Shown piece after piece: positions 32,997 to 41,902 of a stretch of 64,000 nt of DNA (position 1 is the first letter of the stretch; the number at the start of each line of letters is the position of its first letter). Position numbers and translations under genes: made by a program. This DNA comes from Phenylobacterium immobile (ATCC 35973) (GTDB lineage: Bacteria > Pseudomonadota > Alphaproteobacteria > Caulobacterales > Caulobacteraceae): the NCBI RefSeq assembly GCF_001375595.1, contig NZ_CVJQ01000001.1:2383001-2447000 (forward strand), written 5' to 3'. The notes under the pieces were generated by a model, which was not told the origin of the DNA, searched no databases, and saw only the letters and a list, made by a program, of their open reading frames with translations.

Positions 32997-33892
32997 GCGG
33001 GAAGTCTTTCCGCGTCGCGCACGACCGAATGGGCGACATCGACGAAGATTTCCAGCGCAGCGCTTTGATCGCCGACCCGTGAGCTCAGAATCAGGGGTGA
33101 GGAGACCCGCTCGACAAGCGCTCGGAAGGTGACGTCGGGATGGGTGAAGTAGCGCGCGCCGTCAGGCGCAAGGCTGACCGCTTCTCCCGCCGCCACCAGC
33201 GTCATGGCGGTCTGCAGATCGCGAACCTCGATGAGCGCGCTGGGCGCCAATCCATGGTCCGCCAGAACGGTCAGCATCGTGCCGCCGAAGCTCGGCCTCG
33301 TATCGTTTGGGAAAATGGCGAAGGGCTCACGCGCAAGGTCCGCAAGCGACACCGCCGGCAGGGTGGCCAGGCGATGGCGCGTGGGCACGGCGGCCAGCAA
33401 GGGCTCTTCGCGCAGGACCACCCGATGGACCGCGGCGTCATCGATCCGCACTCGACCAAAGCCGACATCGATCAATCCGGCCTTCAAGGCGCCGATCTGC
33501 TCGAGACTGTTGAGCTCAATCAGAGACACCCGCGCCTGGGGTAAGACTTCCCTGAAGCGCCGAAGGATGGACGGCAACGGCGAGGGTATCGCCGAGGGCG
33601 GCGCCGCCACGCGGACGAACGGTCGCTCAATCTGGGTAAGCTCCTTCATCGCCAGTTCGAGGCCCTCGACACGGGCCAAGATCATGCGCGCCTGTTCGAG
33701 CAGGAACTTTCCCGCCTGAGTCAGGGCCAGGGGCCGCGCCCCGCGATCGATCAGCGAGACGCCAAGCTCAGTCTCCAGTTCGTGGACGCGCCGACTGAGC
33801 GGCGGTTGCGACATGTTCAGCTGCTGGGCCGCTCGCGTGAAGCCGCCAGCGTCCGCGACAGCGACAAAATACCGAAGTCGCTTCAGATCCAT
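32993..33892 (-). CDS. LysR-family regulator of the CatR/BenM group
   Basis: A 299-residue regulator starting MDLKRLRYFVAVADAGGFTRAAQQLNMSQPPLSRRVHELETELG. MxLRxLRYFVAVAE and SQPPLSRRI are typical of the CatR, CatM and BenM activators of aromatic catabolism. The longer frame with 13 more residues has no support. It is divergent from the alcohol dehydrogenase, and an ATAC-N7-GCAT site lies 24 bp before its start, so it probably controls the alcohol and aldehyde dehydrogenase genes. Its stop overlaps the convergent LysR stop (CTAG). Confidence 0.88.
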   Translation of the reverse strand: MDLKRLRYFVAVADAGGFTRAAQQLNMSQPPLSRRVHELETELGVSLIDRGARPLALTQAGKFLLEQARMILARVEGLELAMKELTQIERPFVRVAAPPSAIPSPLPSILRRFREVLPQARVSLIELNSLEQIGALKAGLIDVGFGRVRIDDAAVHRVVLREEPLLAAVPTRHRLATLPAVSLADLAREPFAIFPNDTRPSFGGTMLTVLADHGLAPSALIEVRDLQTAMTLVAAGEAVSLAPDGARYFTHPDVTFRALVERVSSPLILSSRVGDQSAALEIFVDVAHSVVRDAERLPA

Positions 33893-33916
33893 CAGCCCCC
33901 CAGAGTCCCGAGCTTC

Positions 33917-33931
33917 ATACCAAAACGGCAT
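33917..33931. promoter_or_regulatory. BenM/CatM-like LysR site
   Basis: ATAC-N7-GCAT differs by one base from the ATAC-N7-GTAT consensus of BenM/CatM-type regulators. It lies in the divergent region between the LysR gene and the alcohol dehydrogenase. A separate dyad GAAAC-AGT-GTTTC follows at 33945-33957. Confidence 0.4.
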
Positions 33932-33944
33932 GATGGCTACGACC

Positions 33945-33957
33945 GAAACAGTGTTTC
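33945..33957. repeat. Perfect dyad GAAAC-N3-GTTTC in the alcohol dehydrogenase promoter
   Basis: A 13-bp inverted repeat about 108 bp upstream of the alcohol dehydrogenase start. It may be a regulator site next to the BenM-like element. No regulator is known to me for this exact dyad. Confidence 0.4.
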
Positions 33958-34064
33958 ACCCGAGCTTCTGCCTGGGTCTACCATCGTCGCGACCGCCGCC
34001 CGCAAGACGACGCGCCGCCCGCTAAACGCTCCGGGCATCACGAGCGCTAAAGGGAAAACGCTTC

Positions 34065-35210
34065 ATGTCGAACCCAGCACACAGCGCTCAAACGGCGCAT
34101 ACGCACAAGGTTCTCGCGGCGATCGCCCGCGAACCCCGTGCCCCGCTTGTGGTTGAGGAAGGCCGGATCGAGGATCCTCGCGCCGACGAGATTCTCGTGC
34201 GCGTGGTCGCCACCGGCGTATGCCATACGGATATTGTGGTCCGAAATCAGGACTTTTCAGCGCCACTTCCGATGGTGCTCGGCCACGAAGGCGCCGGCGT
34301 CGTCGAGGCCGTCGGCGCTGCAGTCACCGAGGTTGTCCCAGGCGACCATGTGGTGATGACTTACATGTGGTGCGGGCACTGCCACACCTGCGCGTCGGGG
34401 CATCCCGCGCATTGCGAGAACATGGGCCCGCTCAACTTCGGCGGCGGCCGCCTCGACGGATCGACAGCGACGACTGACGTCGCGGGCAAGCCCCTTCACG
34501 ATCACTTCTTCGGCCAATCCTCTTTCGCCACCCTGGCGCTGGCCAATGAGAAGAACATCGTCAAGGTCGATAAGGATGCGCCGCTCGAGCTGCTTGGGCC
34601 TCTTGGGTGCGGCATCCAGACGGGCGCCGGCGCGGTGCTCCAGGCGCTCGACGTCAAGGCCGGAACAAGCTTCGCCGCCTTTGGCGCAGGGGCCGTTGGC
34701 TTGGCTGCGGTCATGGCGGCCCGGGTCGCGGGCGCGACGACAATTATCGCCGTCGACGTGACGCCTAGCCGGCTCGAACTGGCCAAGACGCTCGGCGCGA
34801 CCCACGTCATCAACAGCCGCGAGGCCGATCCCGTCGCAGCCATCCGTGAGATCACAGGCAACGGCGCCGACTACACCTTGGAATGCAGCGGCCGCGCCGC
34901 AGTGCTCCGCCAGGCGATCGACGCGCTCGGCTCCATGGGCGCTTGCGGCATCGTCGGGGCCACCAAGGAAGGCACCGAGGTGGCCTTCAACGTCAACGAT
35001 GTGATGATCCCCGGTCGCCGCATCATCGGCATCGTCCAGGGCGACGTGATCTCCAAGACCTTCATTCCGAAGCTGATCGCCCTGCATGCGCAAGGTCGTT
35101 TCCCCTTCGACAAGCTTGTCCGCTTTTACGACTTCGCCCAGGTCAACGAGGCCATCGCCGATTCCGAAAGCGGCGTGACCATCAAGCCGATCTTGCGGAT
35201 GCCCGCCTGA
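34065..35210 (+). CDS. Zinc-dependent aryl/benzyl alcohol dehydrogenase
   Basis: A 381-residue medium-chain dehydrogenase. Catalytic zinc ligands are Cys53 (GVCHTD), His74-Glu75 (GHEGAG) and Cys182 (GPLGCGIQTGAG). The structural zinc lobe has four cysteines at 103, 106, 109 and 117. The NAD-binding loop is AFGAGAVGLAAV. The pattern LGPLGCGIQTGAGAV is typical of the benzyl-alcohol (XylB/AreB) branch. It is followed after 30 bp by an aldehyde dehydrogenase, so the pair would oxidise an aryl or allyl alcohol to the acid. The exact substrate is not shown. Confidence 0.85.
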   Translation: MSNPAHSAQTAHTHKVLAAIAREPRAPLVVEEGRIEDPRADEILVRVVATGVCHTDIVVRNQDFSAPLPMVLGHEGAGVVEAVGAAVTEVVPGDHVVMTYMWCGHCHTCASGHPAHCENMGPLNFGGGRLDGSTATTDVAGKPLHDHFFGQSSFATLALANEKNIVKVDKDAPLELLGPLGCGIQTGAGAVLQALDVKAGTSFAAFGAGAVGLAAVMAARVAGATTIIAVDVTPSRLELAKTLGATHVINSREADPVAAIREITGNGADYTLECSGRAAVLRQAIDALGSMGACGIVGATKEGTEVAFNVNDVMIPGRRIIGIVQGDVISKTFIPKLIALHAQGRFPFDKLVRFYDFAQVNEAIADSESGVTIKPILRMPA

Positions 35211-35240
35211 CCGTCCGCCCCCTTTTATGAGTATCCCGTC

Positions 35241-36692
35241 ATGGAAACCCAACTGATCATCGACAATGTCGGCCGGCCCGCGTCGTCGGCGAAGACCTTT
35301 GAGCGTCGTGGCGCGGTGTCGGGCGCGCTCGTCACCACCGCGGCCGCGGCGACCGTTCAGGACGCCCGCGACGCTGCCGCGTCTGCGGCTGCCGCCTTCA
35401 AGACCTGGTCACGCACCGGGCCGACGGAGCGGCGGCGAATTCTGCTCAAGGCCGCGGACATCTTGGAAGGAAAGGTCGATGCCTTTCGTGTCGCCATGGC
35501 CGAGGAAATTGGGTCGGCCGACGCCTGGGCGTTCTTCAACGTGATGGGCTCGGCCGCGCTGCTTCGCGAGGCGGCCGGCCTGACCACGCAGATTCAGGGC
35601 GAGACCATTCCGACGGACAAGCCGGGCGTTCTGTCGATGACGCTGCGCCAGCCCGTCGGGGTTATCCTCAGCATCGTGCCGTGGAACGGCCCGGTCCTCC
35701 TGGCCGCGCGCGCCATCGCCTACCCTATCGCCTGCGGAAACACCGTCGTTTTCAAGGCATCCGAGAGCAGCCCCAAGACCCACGCCCTGCTCGCCGAGGC
35801 CTTCTATGAGGCCGGCCTGCCGCCCGGCGTGCTCAACTTCCTGACCAATGCTCCGGAAGACGCCGCCGACATCATCGACGTCCTGATCGCACACACGGCT
35901 GTGCGTCGTATCAACTTCACCGGCTCGACCCGCGTCGGCCGCATCATCGCCGAAAAGGCGGCCGCGCAGCTGAAGCCATGCCTGCTCGAACTGGGCGGCA
36001 AGGCGCCGTTCGTGGTTCTGGACGACGCCGACATCGACGGCGCCGTATCGGCCGCGATTTTTGGGTCGTTCCTCTATCAAGGCCAGATTTGCATGTCGAC
36101 GGAACGGTTCGTCGTCGATGCGTCGGTCGCCGACGCCTTCGTCGCCCGTTTCGCCGAGCGTGCGGCGGCGCTGCCGGTGGGTGACCCCGCCAGTGGGGCC
36201 GCCAGCATCATCGGACCCGTCATCTCGAAAGCCTCCGGGTCGCGGATCAACGGCCTGATCGACGATGCCCTTACCAAGGGCGCGGTGTTGGCGACTGGCG
36301 GCAGGGCCGACGGCGCCCTCATGCCGGCGACGATCCTCGACCACGTCACCTCGGGCATGACGGTCTATGACGAGGAGACCTTTGGTCCGGTCACGACGGT
36401 TGTCCGCGTCAATGGGGTCGAAGAGGCCGTGCGTGTGGCCAACGACACCCTCTACGGCCTGTCGGCGGCGGTCTTTGGCCGCGATGTCACGCGCGCCCTG
36501 GATGTCGCCTCGCGGATCGAGTCCGGCTCGGTCCACATCAATGGCGCCACCGTGCAGAACGAACCGCAGGCGCCCTACGGCGGCATGAAACAGAGCGGCT
36601 ATGGCCGCTTCGACGGCCGCGCAGTGATCGATCAATTTACCGAGGTGAAATGGGTGACCATCGAGCCTTCCAACCAGCCCTACCCGTTCTAG
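35241..36692 (+). CDS. Aldehyde dehydrogenase (salicylaldehyde/benzaldehyde type)
   Basis: A 483-residue NAD(P)-dependent aldehyde dehydrogenase. The catalytic residues are Asn149 (IVPWNGP), Glu250 (LLELGGKAP) and Cys284 (YQGQICMSTER). The cofactor loop FTGSTRVG is near residue 228. The Cys context YQGQICMSTER is typical of the salicylaldehyde and vanillin dehydrogenase branch. It follows the alcohol dehydrogenase and probably takes its product. The CatR/BenM-like LysR gene upstream supports an aromatic substrate. Confidence 0.88.
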   Translation: METQLIIDNVGRPASSAKTFERRGAVSGALVTTAAAATVQDARDAAASAAAAFKTWSRTGPTERRRILLKAADILEGKVDAFRVAMAEEIGSADAWAFFNVMGSAALLREAAGLTTQIQGETIPTDKPGVLSMTLRQPVGVILSIVPWNGPVLLAARAIAYPIACGNTVVFKASESSPKTHALLAEAFYEAGLPPGVLNFLTNAPEDAADIIDVLIAHTAVRRINFTGSTRVGRIIAEKAAAQLKPCLLELGGKAPFVVLDDADIDGAVSAAIFGSFLYQGQICMSTERFVVDASVADAFVARFAERAAALPVGDPASGAASIIGPVISKASGSRINGLIDDALTKGAVLATGGRADGALMPATILDHVTSGMTVYDEETFGPVTTVVRVNGVEEAVRVANDTLYGLSAAVFGRDVTRALDVASRIESGSVHINGATVQNEPQAPYGGMKQSGYGRFDGRAVIDQFTEVKWVTIEPSNQPYPF

Positions 36693-36786
36693 CGGCGAAG
36701 CGCGCGTCACCACGGCGCGCCCTGCCCCCTACCCTCCGATGAGCCGTCAACGGCGGCTTGATCAGGCTCCCCCAAGGACTGTTCTG

Positions 36787-38232
36787 ATGATACCCGCACG
36801 CCTCCGCAACACGCTGCCGTCGCTGGCCGCGGTGCTCGTCGTCGCAGCGTCCGCCAGCGGCTGCGCGAGCTTCGGCGGTGCGTCAGCGCCGCGGGCGGCG
36901 TTGGTCGACCCGGTTCGCCTGTCCGCGCCCGCCACCCTCGGCGGCGCGGCGCTGTCCCCCGCCGCCTGGCCTAAAACGGACTGGTGGCGTCGCTACGGCG
37001 ACCCTCAGTTGGACGCGCTGGTCGCCGAAGTCTTGACTGACAATCCCAGCCTTGGCGTCGCCCGGGCGCGATTAGATCAGGCTATCGCTTTCAGCGCCGC
37101 CAGCCGGGACTCGCAGAGCATTCAGGTCGGGTTCGCCGCCAAGGCCACGCAGCAACGCTTCAGCGCCCACGCGACAACACCGCATCCTTTGGCTGGGACC
37201 TGGGACTGGCTCGGCGAGGCTACAGCCACGGCGGGCTACGACCTCGACTTCTGGGGAAAGAACCGCAGTCTGGTCGAAGCCTCCGTCGATCGCCTCCATG
37301 CCGCGGAAATCGACAGGCAGGCCGCGCGGCTGATGCTGGCCCACGCCACGATCCAAACCTACTTCCGGCTCGCCCAGGCGCATGACCAGCTCGCCCTCTC
37401 CCTAATCGTCCTGGACGAGCGCCAGCAGGCGCGCGCCCTGGTCGGTCAGAGAGTGGCCGCGGGACTGGATTCCGAGGTCGATCGCGCGCAGGCGGAGGCG
37501 ACCCTGCCGCCGGCGCGCCAGCAGGTCCTGGTCTGGCGGGAGACGATCGATCTCCTGCATTCGCAGCTGGCGGCGCTGGCCGGCAAGAGCCCGGACCGCG
37601 GACGCACGATCGCTCAGCCGACCCTGTCCTTAAGTCAGGCCGTCGCCCTGCCGTCTGCGGTCCCGGCGGAACTTCTCGGCCGCCGTCCCGACGTGGTGGC
37701 GCAGCGCTGGCGGGTCGAGGCCAGCCTGAAGGACATCAAGGCCGCTAAGGCCCAATTCTATCCGAACGTCAGCCTCAACGCCTACGTGGGTTATCAGGCC
37801 CTGGGCCTCGACAACTTGCTCCTGGGAGGCAGCCGGATCGCCGGAATCGGCCCCGCCGTCAGCCTGCCGCTGTTCGACGGCGGTCGCCTGCGCGCCGGCC
37901 TCAGCGCGCGCAACGCCGAGCATGATCTGGCCGTCGAGCAGTACAATCAGACCCTGATCGAGGCGATGCGCGAGGTTGTCGATCAGATCACCGCCCAACA
38001 ATGGTTCGCACAGCAGAAGGCGCAACAGCTGGAAGCCGCGCAGACCGCAGAGGCGGCCTATGACCTGGCCCTGCAACGCTACGGCCAGGGGCTGACGCCA
38101 TTTCTTCAGGTGCTGACCGCGCACAGTCAGGCCCTGGCGCAGAAAAAGCTGCTGATCGACCTCGAGGTCCGGGCGCTGCAACTGGACGCCAGCCTGGCGC
38201 ACGCCCTCGGCGGCGGCGTCCTCGAAGGCTGA
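36787..38232 (+). CDS. NodT-family outer-membrane efflux lipoprotein
   Basis: A 481-residue outer-membrane channel with a signal peptide and lipobox (VVAASASGC, lipidated Cys26). The NodT start motif WPKTDWWRRYGDPQLDALVAEVL follows, with the two alpha-barrel repeats (DNPSLGVARARLDQA, then RRPDVVAQRWRVEASLKDIKAAKAQFYPNVSLNAYVGYQALGL). I start at the ATG at 36787, which gives the signal peptide directly. It precedes an EmrA-like adaptor by 10 nt and an EmrB-like transporter, forming a tripartite pump. Confidence 0.9.
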   Translation: MIPARLRNTLPSLAAVLVVAASASGCASFGGASAPRAALVDPVRLSAPATLGGAALSPAAWPKTDWWRRYGDPQLDALVAEVLTDNPSLGVARARLDQAIAFSAASRDSQSIQVGFAAKATQQRFSAHATTPHPLAGTWDWLGEATATAGYDLDFWGKNRSLVEASVDRLHAAEIDRQAARLMLAHATIQTYFRLAQAHDQLALSLIVLDERQQARALVGQRVAAGLDSEVDRAQAEATLPPARQQVLVWRETIDLLHSQLAALAGKSPDRGRTIAQPTLSLSQAVALPSAVPAELLGRRPDVVAQRWRVEASLKDIKAAKAQFYPNVSLNAYVGYQALGLDNLLLGGSRIAGIGPAVSLPLFDGGRLRAGLSARNAEHDLAVEQYNQTLIEAMREVVDQITAQQWFAQQKAQQLEAAQTAEAAYDLALQRYGQGLTPFLQVLTAHSQALAQKKLLIDLEVRALQLDASLAHALGGGVLEG

Positions 38233-38242
38233 TCGGAAGACC

Positions 38243-39427
38243 ATGACCCAGACCCCATGTTCCGGCCGCGTCGCCACGCCGATATCCTCGTTCCTGTCTC
38301 GACACCGCGCCGCCGTCGTGCTGGCCGCTGTGCTCGTCGCGGCGTTAGCCTACTTCGCCTGTCGGGCCCTGATCTGGGATCGTGGCCTGGTGATCACGGA
38401 GGACGCCTACGTTGAAGGCAACCTCGTTCAGGTCACCCCGCAGGCCGCCGGCACGGTCATCGCAATCGGCGCCGACAACACCGACATCGTTCAGGCCGGC
38501 CAGCTCCTGGTCCGCCTCAACCCGCTTGATGCGGACCTCGCGCTCGATCGCGCGGAGGCGCAATTGGCGCGCGCCGTGCGGCAGGTTCGCGGTCAGTTCG
38601 CCGTGGCCGGCCAGATGCGGGCGGCGATTGACCAGAGACGCGTCGATCTTGCCCGCGCGCAGACCGATTACGAGCGGCGCGCGCCGCTCGGCAGGACGGG
38701 CGCCGTCTCCCAGGAGGACATCAAGCACGCCGAGGAAACCCTGCGCGCCGCCCAAGCTGCGCTGATGGCCGCCCAGCAGCAGGCCGCGGCCAATGAGGCG
38801 CTCGTCGACGGCATGAGCTTGGAAGCCCACCCTGACGTCGCGGTCGCCGCCGCCCAGGTGCGGGACGCCTATATCGCCGTTCACCGGTCCGATCTGCTGG
38901 CCCCGGTCACCGGCATGGTCACGAAGCGGGCGGTCCAGGTGGGCCAGCGCGTTACGCCCGGCGCGGCGCTGATGACGATCGCCCCGCTCGACCAGGTCTG
39001 GGTCACGGCCAACTTCAAGGAATCACAACTCGCCCATCTGCGGATCGGTCAACCGGTCCGTCTCACAGCCGACCTCTATGGGAGCGCCGTGGCCTACACG
39101 GGCCGCGTCGTCGGATTGGACGCAGGAACCGGCGCGGCCTTCGCCCTGTTGCCCGCCCAGAACGCCACGGGCAACTGGATCAAGACCGTGCAGCGCGTCC
39201 CGGTTCGCATCGCGCTGGATCGCGGGCGCCTGAGCGCCCACCCTCTCCGCATCGGTCTGTCGATGCGCGTCGCCGTCGACACCCATGCGCCCTCGCCGGC
39301 TAACCGGCCCGCGCCAGTCGTCGCCCAGACCTACAGCACAGCGGTCTTCGACCATGAAGACGCCGGGGCCCGTGATCGCGTCCGCCAGATCATTGCGCGC
39401 AACCTGGCGGCGTCAGCCCGGTCATGA
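38243..39427 (+). CDS. EmrA/HlyD-family membrane fusion adaptor
   Basis: A 394-residue protein anchored by one N-terminal helix (AVVLAAVLVAALAYFACRALIW). A first lipoyl half (VTPQAAGTVIAIGADNTDIVQAGQLLVRL), a long coiled-coil hairpin rich in Ala, Glu and Arg, and the second half (DLLAPVTGMVTKRAVQVGQRVTPGAALMTI) follow. The sequence ITEDAYVEGNLVQVTPQ is typical of EmrA. It joins the NodT lipoprotein to the MFS transporter, with which it overlaps by 4 bp. Confidence 0.9.
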   Translation: MTQTPCSGRVATPISSFLSRHRAAVVLAAVLVAALAYFACRALIWDRGLVITEDAYVEGNLVQVTPQAAGTVIAIGADNTDIVQAGQLLVRLNPLDADLALDRAEAQLARAVRQVRGQFAVAGQMRAAIDQRRVDLARAQTDYERRAPLGRTGAVSQEDIKHAEETLRAAQAALMAAQQQAAANEALVDGMSLEAHPDVAVAAAQVRDAYIAVHRSDLLAPVTGMVTKRAVQVGQRVTPGAALMTIAPLDQVWVTANFKESQLAHLRIGQPVRLTADLYGSAVAYTGRVVGLDAGTGAAFALLPAQNATGNWIKTVQRVPVRIALDRGRLSAHPLRIGLSMRVAVDTHAPSPANRPAPVVAQTYSTAVFDHEDAGARDRVRQIIARNLAASARS

Positions 39428-40953
39428 CCCAGGCGCGGGTCTCTCCCCTCGCGCTCAGGGCGACGATTCTGCTGCTCTCGGGCCTTGAGTTCCTGCACGC
39501 CGGGGCGATCGCCTTCGCTGCTGGACCGATCATGGGCGAGATCGCAGCGTCGCCGGAAGAATTCAGCATGACCACAGCGGGCTACGCCGCCGTGGCGGTG
39601 CTGACGATCGCCAAGCAGCGCTGGCTGGTCGAGCGGCTGGGCTGGCGGCGCTACGTCCAGCTTTCCTTGGTGGTCTTCTCTGTCGGCGCCGTGATCTGCG
39701 CCAACAGCCGCGACTTTGGAGAGTTCCTGCTCGGACGGTGCGTGATGGGACTTGGCGGCGCGGCGTTCATGACTTCTGCCCGGGTCATGGTGCAGCACAT
39801 TGCGCCAGGACCCGGGCGCTTCGGCGGCATCAAGTTCTTCGCCAGCGGCCTGGCCGCGGGCATCGCTCTCGCCCCCGGCCTGGCGGCGCTCGCCGTCGCC
39901 CACGACTCCTGGAACGCGATCTTCTACGTCCTGGCCGCATTGGCGATGATCGCCGCCCTGCTCGCGTCCTTCGCCTTGCCGACGGAAACCGTAGCGCTCC
40001 ACGAACGCTCCCAGTCGCATCCCGTCCTCGCGGCCGCCCTCGCCGGAGGCAGCTTCCTGCTGCTGTTCGTGCTTCAACGCCTGCAATACGACATCTACGC
40101 CAACCTCTGGCTGCTCCTATTGGGGCTCGGCGCCGCGACACTGCTCCTTGGACACGCCTTCCGCGCGATGCGCCGCCACCAGCGCCCTTTGCTGGCGCTG
40201 AGCGCGCTGGCCCAATCACGGTATCTGACCGGCGTGGCCATCTATTTCGTCTGTTACGTCACCCTGGGCGCCAACAACTACATGCTCCCGGTCCTCATGC
40301 AGCGGACGCTGGGCTTTGCCTGGCAAGTGGTGGGCGGCGTCCAGAGCCTCGGCTTGGCCGCGGCGCTGGCGACCTGGTTCATCCTCAGCCAGACTTTTCC
40401 ACGTTGGCCGAAGCCGAAGAAGTACTTCGTCATCGGCTTTCTGGCGCTCGCGGGCTTCGGCTGGCGGCTGTCGACCCTCACGCTGGAGGCGGACCTATCG
40501 ACCCAGGTGCTTCCCGCCCTGGCGCTGAACGGCGCCTTCCTCATGCTGCTGATGGCCACCACCGCTGCGCAGACCTTTCGCGACTTCCAGCATGACGAGG
40601 CGATCATGACCAACGCCCAGCAGTTGAAGAACATGGTGGGCCAACTGGGAACCGCGGTCGGGGTCGCGTTCGCGACCCTGCTTCTGCAATGGCGCACCGC
40701 AGAGCACTACACGGCGCTGAACAACCGTTTCAGCCTCGCCTCGACGGCCTACAATGAGGCGAACCAGGCCCTGGCCAACGCCATGGCGCCGCATCTGGCC
40801 GCCGGCCAGGCGAGCGCGGCCGCCCTCGCGATGCTGGCGCAGCAGCTGGCTCAACAGGCCGGCTTGATGGCCTGTCTCGACTATTTCGCTCTCATCGCCG
40901 TCGTCGGAGTTGTCGGCGCGGCGGTCATGGGCCTGCAACGGGTCATGGAATAG
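39424..40953 (+). CDS. EmrB-like MFS efflux transporter
   Basis: A 509-residue DHA2-type major facilitator with about 14 hydrophobic segments. Motif-A-like KQRWLVERLGWRRYVQ is near residue 62, and the segment VMGLGGAAFMTSARVMVQHIAPGPGRFGG is in the fourth helix region. It overlaps emrA by 4 bp. With the NodT channel it makes a complete export system. The aromatic alcohol oxidation genes upstream suggest an aromatic acid or phenolic substrate; that is an inference. Confidence 0.85.
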   Translation: MTQARVSPLALRATILLLSGLEFLHAGAIAFAAGPIMGEIAASPEEFSMTTAGYAAVAVLTIAKQRWLVERLGWRRYVQLSLVVFSVGAVICANSRDFGEFLLGRCVMGLGGAAFMTSARVMVQHIAPGPGRFGGIKFFASGLAAGIALAPGLAALAVAHDSWNAIFYVLAALAMIAALLASFALPTETVALHERSQSHPVLAAALAGGSFLLLFVLQRLQYDIYANLWLLLLGLGAATLLLGHAFRAMRRHQRPLLALSALAQSRYLTGVAIYFVCYVTLGANNYMLPVLMQRTLGFAWQVVGGVQSLGLAAALATWFILSQTFPRWPKPKKYFVIGFLALAGFGWRLSTLTLEADLSTQVLPALALNGAFLMLLMATTAAQTFRDFQHDEAIMTNAQQLKNMVGQLGTAVGVAFATLLLQWRTAEHYTALNNRFSLASTAYNEANQALANAMAPHLAAGQASAAALAMLAQQLAQQAGLMACLDYFALIAVVGVVGAAVMGLQRVME

Positions 40954-40984
40954 CGCGCAGCCCGCCGACCCGCGGCGGATGGTT

Positions 40985-41902
40985 TCAGAACCACGCCCTC
41001 AGGCCCGCGACGAACCGCGTCTCCCCGACGCCGTCGCCCTTGGCGCGGGCAAGGTCGGCGGTCGCGCCGAAGGCGCGTTCGTAGGAGACGCCGACGTACG
41101 GCGCGAACGTCCGGCGGATCTCATAGCGCAGGCGCAGACCGAACTCGCCGCTCGAGAGGCCCGAGCCGATCGCCAGATCCGCGATGTCCTGGGCGGCGAA
41201 GGTGACCTCGGCCCGCGGTTGCAAAACCAGCCGTTGCGCCAGCCGGAAGTCATAGCTGCCGGTGGCCCGGGCCAGAAGGTCGCCCCGGTCGGAGAGGAAC
41301 ACCGCGCCCTCGGCCTCGAACCAGTAGGGCAGCATGGCGTCGACCCCTGCCACGAGGTAGGCCCGCGACCGGGGCTCCACGTCATAACGGACGCCGACCT
41401 GCGCGTCGGCGTAGCGGGCGACGGCGCGGGAATAGAGGGCCTGGACCGCCGCGGCCCGAAGGCCCTGGCGCGACCCGCCCTCGCCTTCGGTCTTCACCAC
41501 CAGGCGATTCAGGTCGCCGCCGAACCAGGCCTCCACGTCCCAGCGATAGCCCTCGCCTTGCGGCGCCCATTCGAGCAGGTCGGCCTGGACCTTGGAGACC
41601 CGGGCGCCTCCGTGTTCGCGGGCGAGCGTCGCACGGGCGGCGTCCATCGCCGTCCGGCCATGGATCGCATCGGCCAGCGCGTCGGTGATTGGCGCCGCCG
41701 CCGGGGCGTCTCCAACCGCGAGACTTGCGCCCGTCCGGGCGGCCGGCGCTGCGGTCATCGCATGACCGGCGTGCGGATCGGCGGGCGCAGCGTGCCCAGC
41801 GTGCGGGTCCGCAGGCATGACATGCCCGGCATGCGGGTCGACCTGGGCGGCCGCGGCGCCGGCCGAGCCTGCCAGAACCATCGTCAGCAAGAACCTGCTC
41901 AT
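40985..41902 (-). CDS. copB: Copper resistance protein B (outer-membrane PcoB/CopB)
   Basis: A 305-residue outer-membrane barrel. After the signal peptide there are three DPHAGH repeats within residues 20-50, likely copper ligands. The CopB domain (YRWDVEAWFGGDLNRLVVKTEGEG; FDFRL-like barrel strands; EIRRTFAPYVGVSYERAFG) ends in an aromatic residue (AWF), as beta-barrel proteins do. Its start overlaps the copA stop by 4 bp, so the two are coupled. It binds or gates copper at the outer membrane. Confidence 0.92.
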   Translation of the reverse strand: MSRFLLTMVLAGSAGAAAAQVDPHAGHVMPADPHAGHAAPADPHAGHAMTAAPAARTGASLAVGDAPAAAPITDALADAIHGRTAMDAARATLAREHGGARVSKVQADLLEWAPQGEGYRWDVEAWFGGDLNRLVVKTEGEGGSRQGLRAAAVQALYSRAVARYADAQVGVRYDVEPRSRAYLVAGVDAMLPYWFEAEGAVFLSDRGDLLARATGSYDFRLAQRLVLQPRAEVTFAAQDIADLAIGSGLSSGEFGLRLRYEIRRTFAPYVGVSYERAFGATADLARAKGDGVGETRFVAGLRAWF

